Below are positions 22,574-34,533 of a stretch of DNA of 64,000 nucleotides, one piece after another. Under the pieces are notes generated by a model. It was not told the origin of the DNA. It made no database searches and saw only the letters and a list, made by a program, of their open reading frames with translations. The DNA lies in contig NZ_JAMZFT010000003.1 of the NCBI RefSeq assembly GCF_024158125.1, positions 1 to 64,000 of the forward strand. The letters are read 5' to 3'. Made by a program: the position numbers and the translations under genes. How positions within the stretch are numbered: position 1 is the first letter of the stretch; every line of letters starts with the position of its first letter. Origin of the DNA: Futiania mangrovi. GTDB taxonomy: Bacteria > Pseudomonadota > Alphaproteobacteria > Futianiales > Futianiaceae.

Positions 22574-23944
22574 TCACACCCGGCGGACGCGGGGCTCTGC
22601 CTGCGGTGCGGAGAGCATCAGCTCGGTTAGCGCCCAGACGAGCGCGTCGACACGGTCGGGGCTGCGCGTGCCGAGGCCGTGCAGCGCGTCGAGGGTGAAG
22701 GCGCACATCTGGTCCTCCAGCGCCTCGAAGCAGCCGACATGGTGGACGCGGCCCTGCTCGTACAGGGCGGCCACGGGCTCGGCGCGGGTGATCTTTCCGC
22801 GCCGGGCATAGACCGGGCGGTAGGCGACGCGGCTGTCGACCTGCGAGACGATGGCGCGGACCATGTCACCGCCCTGGTTCACCTCCGCGATGAGCCGGTC
22901 GGCACGGAACTCGTGATAGGCGGCAACCGCGCGCTCCGCCCATTGCCGGGGACTCAAGCCGCGCGCCGAGCGATCGGCGAGGACGAAGCCGTGCCAGCCG
23001 GTCTCCAGCCCCTCCCCCTCCCCGCGTGCGAGACCGGCGACGACCAGGCCGCACTCGTCGGAGCCTTCGTGGCTCGAGACGGGCGGATCGACGGCAACGA
23101 CGACGCGGTCGAGTTGCGGCGGGCGCGGCAGGCGCGTCTCGTCTAGGATGGCGCGGGACCAGAGCGCGCCGGGATGATCCTCGAGCAGGCGGCCGTCCAG
23201 CTCCTGCCGGCCGAGGCGCGTGCCCTCATAGCGGCGGATCACGGCGTCGAAGAAGGCGGGCGCGAGGTTCGCGCGGTTCGCGTAGGTCGGCGCGGAGGTC
23301 GCGACCGTGCCCGGATCGTCGAGGATCTCGCGCAGCAGCTTCAGCGGGCGCGGCGTGGTCGTGACCACCTGGCGAGGCCGCGCGCCGAGACGCAGGCCGA
23401 ACTGCAACATGTCCCAAGCGTCGCGGGCGCGCGCCCACTTGGCAAGCTCGTCGGCCCAGGCGAGGTCGAACTGGGGTCCGCGCAAGCCCTCCGGATCCTT
23501 GGCGGAGAAGAGAAAGGCCTGCGCCCCGTTAGGCCAGGTCAGGCGGCGCTCCCCGCGCTGCAGGCGGGGCCGGAAATCGGCAGGCGCGATCGACAGGAGG
23601 CCGGAGGGACCGTCCACCATGACGTCGACGGCATCGTGGATCGTCTCCCCCACGAGCGCGACGCGGCGCGCGGCACCGGCGCGGACGGCGGTCTGCACCC
23701 ATTCGGCCCCGGCGCGCGTCTTGCCCGCCCCGCGCCCGCCGAGCAGCACCCAGGTCGTCCAGTCGCCCTGCGGCGGCAACTGGTCGGCGCGCGCCCAGAG
23801 CGGCCAGACATGCTCAAGCGCCCTCCGCTCGCTCGCGCTCAAGGAGGCGAGCGCGAATCTCAAGCTCTCCCGCGGCGCGAAGGCGATCGAACTTGCAAAG
23901 GAGGTCATCGACGCCGGGAGCGGGCTCGGCGGAGGAAGTGTCAT
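22574..23944 (-). CDS. terL: GTA terminase large subunit (g2-like)
   Basis: 456 aa. ATP-driven packaging motor and headful nuclease. Walker A is LLGGRGAGKTRAG (about 59-71), the Walker B region is FDLAWADELAKW, and the RNase-H-like nuclease begins VVVAVDPPVSS with further acidic residues in LIAEVNQGGDMV and DRVDALVWAL. I use the ATG at 23944 with AGGA upstream, overlapping g1 by 131 bp; the ATG at 23908 is an alternative lacking a ribosome binding site. Downstream is not the portal but the toxin-antitoxin pair, 35 bp beyond the palindromes. Confidence 0.95.
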   Translation of the reverse strand: MTLPPPSPLPASMTSFASSIAFAPRESLRFALASLSASERRALEHVWPLWARADQLPPQGDWTTWVLLGGRGAGKTRAGAEWVQTAVRAGAARRVALVGETIHDAVDVMVDGPSGLLSIAPADFRPRLQRGERRLTWPNGAQAFLFSAKDPEGLRGPQFDLAWADELAKWARARDAWDMLQFGLRLGARPRQVVTTTPRPLKLLREILDDPGTVATSAPTYANRANLAPAFFDAVIRRYEGTRLGRQELDGRLLEDHPGALWSRAILDETRLPRPPQLDRVVVAVDPPVSSHEGSDECGLVVAGLARGEGEGLETGWHGFVLADRSARGLSPRQWAERAVAAYHEFRADRLIAEVNQGGDMVRAIVSQVDSRVAYRPVYARRGKITRAEPVAALYEQGRVHHVGCFEALEDQMCAFTLDALHGLGTRSPDRVDALVWALTELMLSAPQAEPRVRRV

Positions 23945-24386
23945 GGGGGGCGGTCCTGTCCTGATCGGCGCCGGACGCGGGGTCGCGGCGGGCGGCCTCG
24001 CGCAGGCGGGGATAGAGCTTGAGGATAGCGTCGAGGCGCGACAGCGTGCGGGGCTCGGCGAGCGCGTCGGGTCCCGCCTCGGCCAGCGTGCCCTCGATCC
24101 GCTCGAGCGCGGCGTCGAGCACGCGGGCAAGCCGCACCTCCAGCGGCGCCCGCCGGCGGGCCGTGCGCGGGTGCGCGCGGGGTGCGGCGGCCGGGGCGGT
24201 CTCAGGATGCGGCTGCCGGGCGGGAGCGGCCCACCCTTCGCCCCGTGCGCGGTTCAAAATGGCAAAGTGGTGTATGCCAAACTGACGCGCGAGGAGTCCG
24301 ACACGCTCTCCGGCGGCGAAACCGGCGCGGATCCGGTCCCAGTCGGGCGCAGCGCCGCGCGCCCTGCGGACGGGGGTCTTGGACAC
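23814..24386 (-). CDS. GTA small terminase / g1-like DNA-binding protein
   Basis: 190 aa. The N-terminal helix-turn-helix (DWDRIRAGFAAGERVGLLA then RQFGIHHFAILNRARGEGW, about 15-53) is typical of RcGTA g1, the small terminase. The linker is Ala/Pro-rich, and a helical oligomerisation region follows (LARVLDAALERIEGTLAEAG). A GTG at 24386 is the start because AGGAG lies eight bases upstream and no ATG fits. The 3' end overlaps terL by 131 bp. It is the first gene of the GTA cluster, divergent from the PAS protein gene. Confidence 0.85.
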   Translation of the reverse strand: MSKTPVRRARGAAPDWDRIRAGFAAGERVGLLARQFGIHHFAILNRARGEGWAAPARQPHPETAPAAAPRAHPRTARRRAPLEVRLARVLDAALERIEGTLAEAGPDALAEPRTLSRLDAILKLYPRLREAARRDPASGADQDRTAPHDTSSAEPAPGVDDLLCKFDRLRAAGELEIRARLLERERAEGA

Positions 24387-24635
24387 GGGTTTTTCTCCTG
24401 TTTGCAGAGACTTCGCGGGTCGTTCCGGGAAGCCTGCAGAAGTTTACCCCGGCTTTGCAGGGCGGGGATTAGTTTTGCCGTCGGGTCCAAGGGTGACGGG
24501 CGCGCCATCTGGCATGTGCGTTGCTTCTACAGCCCGCGTTGGAGGATTTCCTTGCCTTCCTGTCCGAAACCGGGACGCGCTGCAGGCGCAGAACATCCGG
24601 CGGCCAGGGAGGCGGCGCAGCGGAGCACGGCAAGC
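24387..24635. promoter_or_regulatory. Divergent region between terS and the PAS gene
   Basis: 249 bp with no gene. It must hold the promoter of the terminase part of the GTA (minus strand) and that of the PAS gene (plus strand). A short A/T-richer patch lies near 24440-24480. I see no convincing CtrA box (TTAA-N7-TTAA) or other named operator. Confidence 0.4.
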
Positions 24636-25292
24636 ATGCATGTCCATCTGAAGCAGCTGTTCGACTACTGGGCCACGATCCGTGCCGGGCGCCCCGCACC
24701 GAACCGCGCGGAGGTCGACCCGACCAAGTTCCGCGACCTGCTGGACCGCGTCTTCATCCTGGATCATCGCGGCCCGCGCGAGGCACGCTTCCGCCTGGCC
24801 GGAACGCGGCTGTGCAATGCGTTCGGCATGGAACTGCGCGGCATGAACATGCTGACCCTCTGGCAGGGCGAAAGCCGGGAGCGGCTCGCCCTGACGCTCG
24901 ACCGGGTGGCGACCGAACCGGCCTATGCCCTGGTCTGCGGCATGATGGAGAACGACCTCGGCGCGACGGCGGAGTACGAGACGCTCTACCTGCCGCTTGC
25001 CGACGATACCGGCCGGATGAGCCGCATCCTCGGCGCGACGGTTGCGCTCAACGCCACGACCGCGTTCTCCGCCGCGCCGGTAAGCGAACAATGGGTCGAT
25101 GCGGCGACGGTCTACGGCATCACGGTCTCGCGCCCCGCGGTATCTCCGAAGCCCGTGCTGGTCGCGATGCAGGGGCAAGGCGCCGCCGCACGCGCGGCCG
25201 CCCCCCAGCCCATCGCCGTCGGCGAACGCGCGCTTCCGCCCGCAATGCACAAGGCGCCGGCGCTGTCGGTCATCCGCGGCGGCCGGTACTGA
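24636..25292 (+). CDS. PAS_5-type domain protein
   Basis: 218 aa. The first about 150 residues match the alphaproteobacterial PAS_5 family: LFDYWATIRAGRPAPNRAEVDP opens the domain in pieces (8-29), then LLDRVFILDHRG, FRLAGTRLCNAFGMELRGMN, and a YLPLADDTGRMSRILGA strand. The C-terminal about 65 residues are low-complexity and end SVIRGGRY. No output domain is present, so it likely acts through a partner; MopJ of Caulobacter is a family example affecting cell-cycle kinases. The ATG has GGAG ten bases upstream. It is divergent from terS, which raises the question of GTA control. Confidence 0.8.
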   Translation: MHVHLKQLFDYWATIRAGRPAPNRAEVDPTKFRDLLDRVFILDHRGPREARFRLAGTRLCNAFGMELRGMNMLTLWQGESRERLALTLDRVATEPAYALVCGMMENDLGATAEYETLYLPLADDTGRMSRILGATVALNATTAFSAAPVSEQWVDAATVYGITVSRPAVSPKPVLVAMQGQGAAARAAAPQPIAVGERALPPAMHKAPALSVIRGGRY

Positions 25293-25314
25293 GACCCCCG
25301 CCGCGCCCGGCGGC

Positions 25315-26145
25315 CTAATCCGGCAGGCCGGCCTTCCGCTCCGCCGGATGGGCAAGCGCCGGATCGTCGGCGTGGCCGAGCGCACGGTATGCGTGGACAA
25401 CCGCCGACGCGATCAGGATCGTGGAGAGCGCCCGGCAGGCACCACGGAACAGGAAGAAGGCAACGGCCTCCGCCTCGCTCAACTGCAAGCCGCCTTGCCG
25501 GTTAAGCCACTGCGCCACGATGAAGGCGAGCACCATCGGCCACAGGCCGATCAGGATCGCACCCGCAAGGCGCAGACCGCGTCCCCGCGTCTGCCGCCAG
25601 GAGAGAACGAAGCCGCCCCGCCGCTCGATCGCGGCGGCGGGCAGCACGAAACTCATCCGTGCGAAGAGCCAGACAAGGACAACGAGGCCGGCGAGAGCAA
25701 CTGCGACGCTGAGCGATTGGCCCGCCGCGCGGCTCAGCACGTCGGCCTGGATGAGCAGGCTGCCCCCGAACCCGGCCACGAGAAGCGCGAGGTTGCCCGC
25801 GACGGCGAGGACGAGGAGGATCGCCATGCAGAAGGTGCCGAACCGGACCGCCCGGCGCACCTGCGGCCCCTGGCGTCCGCGCGGCGCCAGTTGCGCCCGC
25901 ATCCACAGGTAGGCCACGGACAGGTGCACCGCGATCAGCCCCGCGACGAGGAGCCCGAACACCTCGACCGCTACTGCCTGGCCGGAGGGCATGAGACCGT
26001 AAAGCGAGATCGCCGCCTCGATGAGGGCGAGACCGGCGGCGCTGAGTGCAAGCAACGCCGGCTGCCGCAGCACGGCCCGCACGGCGGCCAGGGCCGTTTC
26101 CAGCGCGTGGACAGGCGGCTTTTCCCTCTCGCCGGTCACGGTCAT
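25315..26145 (-). CDS. Polytopic membrane protein of unknown function
   Basis: 276 aa. About six transmembrane helices are visible: near 29-47, 58-78, 101-125, 145-163, 190-210 and a shorter one near 225-250. The distribution (N-terminal cytoplasmic, loop with WMRAQLAPRGRQG, positively charged WRQTRGRGLR before a late helix) resembles glycerophosphodiesterase-type membrane domains of unknown function, but I cannot name a family. It lies between the PAS protein (convergent, 22-bp gap) and the hybrid kinase (upstream, same strand, separated by a hairpin), so it is probably a single-gene unit. Confidence 0.7.
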   Translation of the reverse strand: MTVTGEREKPPVHALETALAAVRAVLRQPALLALSAAGLALIEAAISLYGLMPSGQAVAVEVFGLLVAGLIAVHLSVAYLWMRAQLAPRGRQGPQVRRAVRFGTFCMAILLVLAVAGNLALLVAGFGGSLLIQADVLSRAAGQSLSVAVALAGLVVLVWLFARMSFVLPAAAIERRGGFVLSWRQTRGRGLRLAGAILIGLWPMVLAFIVAQWLNRQGGLQLSEAEAVAFFLFRGACRALSTILIASAVVHAYRALGHADDPALAHPAERKAGLPD

Positions 26146-26186
26146 GGCGCACGCCCCCTCTCAAGGCACAAGCTGCGAATGAACGA

Positions 26187-26217
26187 ACGGGCGGCCGGCA
26201 AGACGCCGGCCGCCCGT
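26187..26217 (-). terminator. Hairpin terminator downstream of the first hybrid kinase
   Basis: 13-bp perfect stem ACGGGCGGCCGGC / GCCGGCCGCCCGT with a 5-nt loop, about 60 bp after the kinase stop. On the minus strand it is followed by a weak T-rich stretch (TCGTTCATTC). It separates the kinase from the downstream membrane-protein gene. Confidence 0.55.
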
Positions 26218-26277
26218 CGCGCACACTAGCCGCGTGACCCCAAGCGGTCCAGACCCGGACCGACGCGGGCCGCGGGG

Positions 26278-29010
<2,733 letters not shown>

Positions 29011-29065
29011 ATCCTATGCGCCTCCATTTCCCCGAACTGAAGTCGCATGGCGCACGCAACTTCAC

Positions 29066-29100
29066 ATTGTTTCACTCTACTTTCCTCCCTGTGAAACAAT
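29066..29100. promoter_or_regulatory. Inverted repeat upstream of the first hybrid kinase
   Basis: Perfect ten-base arms ATTGTTTCAC and GTGAAACAAT separated by 15 bp, 56 bp upstream of the kinase start in the 196-bp gap between the two kinases. The spacing suits a dimeric regulator. The half-site TTGTTTCAC recurs near 39249-39257 after mscL. Confidence 0.5.
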
Positions 29101-29144
29101 GGTTAAGGGCGGAAGGGCCCCGCTGGCCCGTTCCGCCACGCGGA

Positions 29145-29173
29145 AAAGGCCCGCCTCGGGGAGGCGGGCCTTT
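29145..29173 (-). terminator. Rho-independent terminator after the second hybrid kinase
   Basis: Perfect 13-bp stem (arms AAAGGCCCGCCTC and GAGGCGGGCCTTT) with a 3-nt loop, 34 bp beyond the kinase stop. On the minus strand the stem ends in TTTT. Confidence 0.85.
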
Positions 29174-29206
29174 CACTGGCAGAGCGGAGAGTGCTGCGCC
29201 GGACGG

Positions 29207-31462
29207 TCAGGCGATATCGCGGCGCGCCTCGTCCCGCGCCCATTTCTCGAGCATCCGCCCGAGTTCCTCCTGGCGTACCGGCTTGGACAGGTAGTCGTCC
29301 ATGCCCGCGTCGATGCAGCGTTCGCGGTCGCCCTTCATCGCGTGGGCCGTCAGGCCGACGATCGGCGTGTGGACGCCGGTGCGCGCCTCGATGTCACGGA
29401 TACGGGCGGTTGCCTCGTAGCCGTCCATCTGCGGCATCGACACGTCCATCAGGATCAGATCCACCTCGTATTCCTGGTAGAGACGCACGGCGGCCTCGCC
29501 GTTGGGGGCCATGATCGGCTGGAACGGCGTGCGCTCCAGCATCTGCTCGACCACGATCTGGTTCACCTCGTTGTCCTCGGCGACGAGGATCGTGTAGCGC
29601 TTCTCCACCGGCTGCAGGGGTTCGGCATGCTGGACCGCCTGCTCCTCGGCGATGGTGTGGCGGGTCACGAGGCGGGATTCGCCCACTTCCTCGTCGCGCA
29701 GCACCGTCACGATCGTGTCGAGCAGCAGGGACGAGCGCGCCGGCTTCACCAGGTAGCCCGCCACGCCGATCTCGCGCATGGTGCGGCCGTCGCCCTTCTG
29801 GCCGACCGAGGTCAGCATGATGAGGGTGGTGTCGGTGATGATCGGATCGGCCTTGATCTTCTCGGCCAGCATCTTGCCGTCCATCTCCGGCATGTGGAAG
29901 TCGAGGATGGCCACGCGGCACGGGTCTCCCTCGGCCTTCGCCTGGCGCAGGGCGCGCAGCGCGTCCATCGGCGAAACCGACACGAGCGCCCGCATGCCCC
30001 AGCTTTCCACCTGCTCGCGCAGGATGTCGCGGTTGACCGCGTTGTCGTCGACGATCAGCGCGCGCACTCCGGTGAGGTCGGGCACATGCACCGGCACCTC
30101 GACGTTGCGGGTGTCGAGCGGCAACGAGCAGGTGAACCAGAACGCCGAGCCCTTGCCGTACTGCGAACGCACGCCCATCTGCCCGCCCATCGCCTCGACG
30201 ATGCGCTTGGAAATGGTGAGGCCGAGGCCCGTGCCGGTGTAGCGGCGCGTCGAGGAGGTGTCTGCCTGCTCGAACTTCTCGAAGATCCGGAGCAGCTTGT
30301 CCTTCTTGATCCCGATGCCTGTATCGGCCACGGAGATCTTGAGATCGAGCCGGTCGCCGTTCACCTTGCCGTCGACATTGACGAGGACGAAGCCCTGATG
30401 CGTGAACTTCACGGCGTTGCCGACGAGGTTGGTCAGCACCTGCCGAACCCGGCCAGCGTCACCCACGACGTTCTCCGGCAGCCCCGGCTTCACGCGGACC
30501 AGCACCTCGAGGTTCTTCTCCTTCACGCGGGAGGAGACGAGCGTCACCACGTCCTCGACCGCGACCTTGACGTTGAAGGGCATCGGGTCGAACTCGAGCT
30601 TGCCGGCGTCGATCCGGCTGAAGTCGAGAATGTCGTTGATGACGGTGAGCAGCGCATTCCCGGAGTTCGAGATCACCTCGGCGTAGGAGCGCTGCTTCTG
30701 GTCGAGCGGAGTCTTGAGGAGAAGTTCGGTCATCCCCAGCACGCCGTTCATCGGCGTGCGGATCTCGTGGCTCATGTTGGCGAGGAATTCCGACTTCGCC
30801 CGGTCCGCCGATTCGGCCTTGAGCTGCGCGGTCTTGAGGTGCGTATAGGTCTCGCCGATCGCGTTTTCCATCGGCCGGAAGATCGTGAGGCCCACCCCCG
30901 CAAGGCCGAGCAGGATGATACCTGCCGAGCTGAGCGCCAGCCAGTTCACGGTCGAGGACGCGGCCGCGACATGTTGGCGGACGGCGCCCGCGACGGACAG
31001 AAGGCGCGGCTGGAGTTCAGCCTCGAAAAGGACGGCGAGCGGCACCCCGGCCGCCACGGTGGCCCCACCGTCGAGCCGGGCCTCCGCCTCGTCGAGGAAC
31101 CTGTCAAGCCCTGCCCCCACGCCTTCCTCGCCGAACCAGAGCCCGTGCATCTCGCCCGGAAGCCCGCCCGCGGTCAGGGCCGCGCTGTCCGCGCGCAGGC
31201 CCTCCAGCGCCGCGCGCGCCTGGATGCGGATATCCGCGCTGTACTGGCCAACCTCCGCCATCCCCGAGAGATCGGAGAAGACGGACAGGCGGGCAGCACC
31301 ATATCGGACGTTGGAAACCGTCTGGTAGGCCGCCTGCATCTCGGCGTGCCGGCCATGCTGCCAGACCGTCGCCAGCGTCCCTCCGACCGCCATGAAGGCG
31401 ATGATCACAAGGGCGGCGACATACCGGCGGCGGATGAAGGCAGTGTCGAACATACGCGGCAT
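29207..31462 (-). CDS. Membrane hybrid sensor histidine kinase (two receivers)
   Basis: 751 aa. TM1 about 14-33, periplasmic region about 34-172, TM2 about 174-195, then directly HisKA with His232 ([13 protein letters not shown]), HATPase ([29 protein letters not shown]) and two receivers with phospho-Asp in [12 protein letters not shown] and [13 protein letters not shown]. Compared with its downstream paralogue it lacks the PAS domain. The periplasmic parts differ, so the two probably sense different signals and may feed the same unknown HPt protein. The ATG at 31462 or MFDTA nine nt inside are both possible starts. A clear terminator follows. Confidence 0.95.
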   Translation of the reverse strand: MPRMFDTAFIRRRYVAALVIIAFMAVGGTLATVWQHGRHAEMQAAYQTVSNVRYGAARLSVFSDLSGMAEVGQYSADIRIQARAALEGLRADSAALTAGGLPGEMHGLWFGEEGVGAGLDRFLDEAEARLDGGATVAAGVPLAVLFEAELQPRLLSVAGAVRQHVAAASSTVNWLALSSAGIILLGLAGVGLTIFRPMENAIGETYTHLKTAQLKAESADRAKSEFLANMSHEIRTPMNGVLGMTELLLKTPLDQKQRSYAEVISNSGNALLTVINDILDFSRIDAGKLEFDPMPFNVKVAVEDVVTLVSSRVKEKNLEVLVRVKPGLPENVVGDAGRVRQVLTNLVGNAVKFTHQGFVLVNVDGKVNGDRLDLKISVADTGIGIKKDKLLRIFEKFEQADTSSTRRYTGTGLGLTISKRIVEAMGGQMGVRSQYGKGSAFWFTCSLPLDTRNVEVPVHVPDLTGVRALIVDDNAVNRDILREQVESWGMRALVSVSPMDALRALRQAKAEGDPCRVAILDFHMPEMDGKMLAEKIKADPIITDTTLIMLTSVGQKGDGRTMREIGVAGYLVKPARSSLLLDTIVTVLRDEEVGESRLVTRHTIAEEQAVQHAEPLQPVEKRYTILVAEDNEVNQIVVEQMLERTPFQPIMAPNGEAAVRLYQEYEVDLILMDVSMPQMDGYEATARIRDIEARTGVHTPIVGLTAHAMKGDRERCIDAGMDDYLSKPVRQEELGRMLEKWARDEARRDIA

Positions 31463-31636
31463 GGAGCGAAATTCCCTATATTGGCGGGCGCGGCAGGCGA
31501 CGGACCTGAAGCCGCTGCCCGGCCCGCCGCGACGCTGCCGAGACTAGGCGCAGGACATGAAGGGAAAGTTAAAGTTAACCATGGAACAGTGCAGCCAAGT
31601 GTGCAGCGCCGCGAAAACTGCCGGAGAAGCGCCTGA

Positions 31637-32851
31637 ATGAGCGATGTCGAAGCGCAATACGAGAACTATCCTTACCCGGCCCGGGACCCGGCCGAGGAAA
31701 GGCGCCGCCTGGTGGAGGGCTCACCCTCCGCGCTCGCAGAGATTCGCCATTACGTGTTCGCAGGCCGCCCCCTGCCCGCCCCCTTCCGCGCCCTGATCGC
31801 GGGCGGCGGCACCGGCGACGCGGCCATCCAGCTTGCCCAGCACATGGCCGACGCCGGGCTCGAGGGGGAGGTTCTCTATCTCGACCTGTCCCGCGCCTCG
31901 CGGACGGTTGCGGAGAAACGGGCGGAGGCACGCGGCCTCGCCAATCTCCGGTTCGAGACGGGCAGCCTCCTCGATGCCGCCAGCCACGGCACCTTTGACT
32001 ACATCGACTGCTGCGGCGTGCTGCATCACCTGGAGGATCCGGCCGCGGGGCTGTCCGCCCTGGCGCAGGCGCTGGTCCCGGGCGGCGGGATCGGGCTGAT
32101 GCTCTACGGACGGATCGGACGGCGCGGCGTCTATGACGCACAGGCGGTGCTGCGGGCGCTGTCCGGCGCGGACGAACCGCTGGCCGGCCGGGTCGCGCTC
32201 GCCCGCGCCTATCTCGCCAACCTGCCCGCGACCAACTGGCTCGCCCTCAATCCGGCGGTCGGCGACCATCGGACCGGCGGCGACGCGGGGCTGGTCGACC
32301 TGCTGCTGCACGGGCGCGACAGGGCCTATGGCGTGGAGGAAATGTGGGACCTGATCGAGGGGGCGGGCCTGACGCTCTCCCGCTTCATTCCCGCCGCCCG
32401 CTACGATCCCGCATTCTATCTCGACGATCCGGAACTTGTCCGGCGCGCCGGACGCCTCGGCGCGCGCGAAGCCCATGCCACCGCGGAACAGATCGCGGGC
32501 AACCTGAAGGTCCACGTCGCCTATGCCGTCAAGCCGGGCGGCAAGGGGCCGCGCGGCCCGGCACGTCTCGCGCCGGATGCGGTGCCGGTGCCGCACCGGC
32601 TCGACATGGCTGCGCTCGCCCGGGTACTCGGCACGGGCCGCACGCCGCCGGTCGGATTCGACGGCCTGACCCGCCCGCTCCGCCTGCCGCCCGGCGCGGA
32701 CGAGGTCGTCCGGTTGATCGACGGCCGCCAGACCCTCGGCGAGATCGCCAAGGGCCTGCAGGGCGGCAGCCGGGCCGATCGCACGCGCCAGGCCGCAGCC
32801 GTGACCGATGCATTGATCGCCCTCGGCCTGTGCCTTCTCCGGTCCGGCTGA
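31637..32851 (+). CDS. Class I SAM-dependent methyltransferase
   Basis: 404 aa. The N-terminal part (about 1-160) is a Rossmann methyltransferase: motif I LIAGGGTGDAAIQLA (about 53-67), the acidic ribose-binding YLDLSRAS, and the post-motif DYIDCCGVLHHLEDP. It opens DVEAQYENYPYPARDP, as in methyltransferases of tetratricopeptide/O-antigen type found in Alphaproteobacteria. The C-terminal about 240 residues are less conserved and end in a winged-helix-like segment (DEVVRLIDGRQTLGEIA). Substrate is unknown. It is divergent from the second hybrid kinase, with a 174-bp shared upstream region. Confidence 0.82.
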   Translation: MSDVEAQYENYPYPARDPAEERRRLVEGSPSALAEIRHYVFAGRPLPAPFRALIAGGGTGDAAIQLAQHMADAGLEGEVLYLDLSRASRTVAEKRAEARGLANLRFETGSLLDAASHGTFDYIDCCGVLHHLEDPAAGLSALAQALVPGGGIGLMLYGRIGRRGVYDAQAVLRALSGADEPLAGRVALARAYLANLPATNWLALNPAVGDHRTGGDAGLVDLLLHGRDRAYGVEEMWDLIEGAGLTLSRFIPAARYDPAFYLDDPELVRRAGRLGAREAHATAEQIAGNLKVHVAYAVKPGGKGPRGPARLAPDAVPVPHRLDMAALARVLGTGRTPPVGFDGLTRPLRLPPGADEVVRLIDGRQTLGEIAKGLQGGSRADRTRQAAAVTDALIALGLCLLRSG

Positions 32852-33035
32852 TCGCGGCCGCGCCCGTCGATGTCGCTCACGGATCATTAGGGAAGCTTGA
32901 GTTAACCTTGAAACCGTGCCGCCCGAGAAACCGGGCAGGGACCGCGGCCCCCTGGCCAGCCTGCGCCGGTCTTTCGTGGCGGGGGACTGGGCTGCTAGCA
33001 TGATTGCGGACAGACAACTGGCGCTCGGAAGGACG

Positions 33036-34148
33036 ATGGAGAACGGGACCGGGGCAAACCTGGCGGCGGAGGAGGCCGGAACGGACCGGGCTGGCAGCTG
33101 CGCGCGCCTGCCCGCCGGCGCGACCCGTGTGCAGCCGCACCTGTCGCCGGAGCCGTCGCAGGCCGTGCGGCTGCCCGAAAGCCTTGCCCCCCATCTCGTC
33201 GTCGTCGTCGACACCGAGGAGGAGTTCGACTGGAACCAGCCCTTTTCCCGCGCGGAAACGGGGGTCGGCAACCTCTCCCACCAGGACCCGGCGATGCAAC
33301 TGCTCGCACGCTATGGCGCGGTGCCGACCTATGTGATCGACCATCCGGTGGCGGAGAACCCGGACAGCGTCGCCGCGCTCAGGGAGTATGTCGCGGATGG
33401 GACCGCGATCCTCGGCGCCCACCTGCACCCGTGGGTGAACCCGCCGCACGAGGAGGAGGTGTCGGAGCGCAATTCCTACGCGGGCAACCTGCCGAAGGCG
33501 CTGGAACGCGCAAAGCTCGAGACCCTGACGCGGCGGATCGAGGATTCCTTCGGCCTGCGCCCGACGATCTACAAGGCCGGGCGTTACGGCATCGGGCCGA
33601 ACACGGCGGAAATCCTGTGGGACCTGGGCTACGAGATCGACGTGAGTGTCTATCCCGCGCGCTCCTACGCCCCGCGCTACGGGCCAGACTTCTGGTCAGC
33701 GCCGGTGCGCCCCTACTGGTTCGGGCCTGGCGGCGCGCTGCTCGAGATCCCGCTTACGGGCGGCTTCACCGGCCTTCTGCGGCGCCACGGCCACCGCATC
33801 TACCCGTCCCTGTCGCACGGGCTGGGGCATAGGCTGCACCTGCCGGGCATCCTGTCGCGCCTCGGCCTGCTCAACAATGCGAACCTGTCGCCCGAGGGCG
33901 TGCCCCTGCGCGAAGCGACGGACCTGACCCGCGCACTGGCGGGCGACGGGGTGCGGGTCTTCACGCTCGCCTATCACTCGCCGTCGATGGTGCCGGGCCT
34001 CACGCCCTATGTGCGGACGATGGCCGACCGGGACCGGTTGCTCGCCTGGCTCGACGGCTTTCTCGCGTTCTTCACGGAGGAACTGGGCGGCGTCATGGCA
34101 ACGCCGCTCGACATCCTCGACCTCGCGCGCAGCCACGACGCGCGCTGA
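33036..34148 (+). CDS. Polysaccharide deacetylase-like protein (NodB fold)
   Basis: 370 aa from the ATG at 33036 (AAGGA close upstream); the ATG at 33000 is an alternative. The core begins HLVVVVDTEEEFDWNQPF, containing the NodB motif 1 Asp pair, then ILGAHLHPWVNPP (the His pair binding metal), YKAGRYGIG and VFTLAYHSPSMVPG near the end. This variant, with DTEEEFDW, belongs to the WalW-like polysaccharide-deacetylase group often found beside glycosyltransferases. No signal peptide is visible. The N-terminal about 45 residues are low-complexity. Substrate is unknown; a surface-glycan role is inferred from the family only. Confidence 0.78.
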   Translation: MENGTGANLAAEEAGTDRAGSCARLPAGATRVQPHLSPEPSQAVRLPESLAPHLVVVVDTEEEFDWNQPFSRAETGVGNLSHQDPAMQLLARYGAVPTYVIDHPVAENPDSVAALREYVADGTAILGAHLHPWVNPPHEEEVSERNSYAGNLPKALERAKLETLTRRIEDSFGLRPTIYKAGRYGIGPNTAEILWDLGYEIDVSVYPARSYAPRYGPDFWSAPVRPYWFGPGGALLEIPLTGGFTGLLRRHGHRIYPSLSHGLGHRLHLPGILSRLGLLNNANLSPEGVPLREATDLTRALAGDGVRVFTLAYHSPSMVPGLTPYVRTMADRDRLLAWLDGFLAFFTEELGGVMATPLDILDLARSHDAR

Positions 34149-34152
34149 GCGG

Positions 34153-34515
34153 TCAGGCGTCCCCGTCGCCCTCCACCGGCTCCAGCATGTGGCGGCCCTG
34201 CGCGTCCTCGACCTCGATCACCCATGCGTCGGGATCGTAGCGCACCGTCCGATCGATGTAGGCGTCGGCTTCGGCCTCGGTCACCTCGCCCGGCCCGGTG
34301 CCTGCACGCCAGACCCTCCCGCCGCCGGCATCGTAGCTCTGCACGAAGACCCGACAACCGGGCTCTCCCCGGTGGACGAGGCGGTTGATCTTCACCAGCA
34401 CCTGCCCCGCCGTCTCGTCGCCCTTTCGGACGACGAAGGCGGGGATGTCGTACGCGGCGAGCGTGCGGATGTGCGCCGCCACCCGGAAGCCGGAGGTGAG
34501 CCTTGGCTCCGTCAT
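34153..34515 (-). CDS. DUF1491 family protein
   Basis: 120 aa. Alphaproteobacterial DUF1491: RLTSGFRVAAHIRTLAAYDIPA at the N-terminus (pieces, residues 5-26), GQVLVKINRL, CRVFVQSYD, and ADAYIDRTVRYDPDAWVIEVED toward the end. Function is uncharacterised. It shares strand and orientation with the VOC gene upstream (18-bp gap), so the two likely form an operon. Its stop is 4 bp from the end of the convergent deacetylase-like gene. Confidence 0.9.
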   Translation of the reverse strand: MTEPRLTSGFRVAAHIRTLAAYDIPAFVVRKGDETAGQVLVKINRLVHRGEPGCRVFVQSYDAGGGRVWRAGTGPGEVTEAEADAYIDRTVRYDPDAWVIEVEDAQGRHMLEPVEGDGDA

Positions 34516-34533
34516 GGCGTCGCACCCATCCTG

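Noticed and set aside
3198-24386. Interpretation as a conventional integrated prophage
   Set aside because: There is no integrase, repressor, replication module or attachment-site pair. Gene order and families match RcGTA g1-g15, so a GTA is the better reading.
31565-31580. CtrA box near TTAAAGTTAAC upstream of the methyltransferase gene
   Set aside because: The two TTAA half-sites are only two bases apart rather than seven, so it does not match the consensus spacing.
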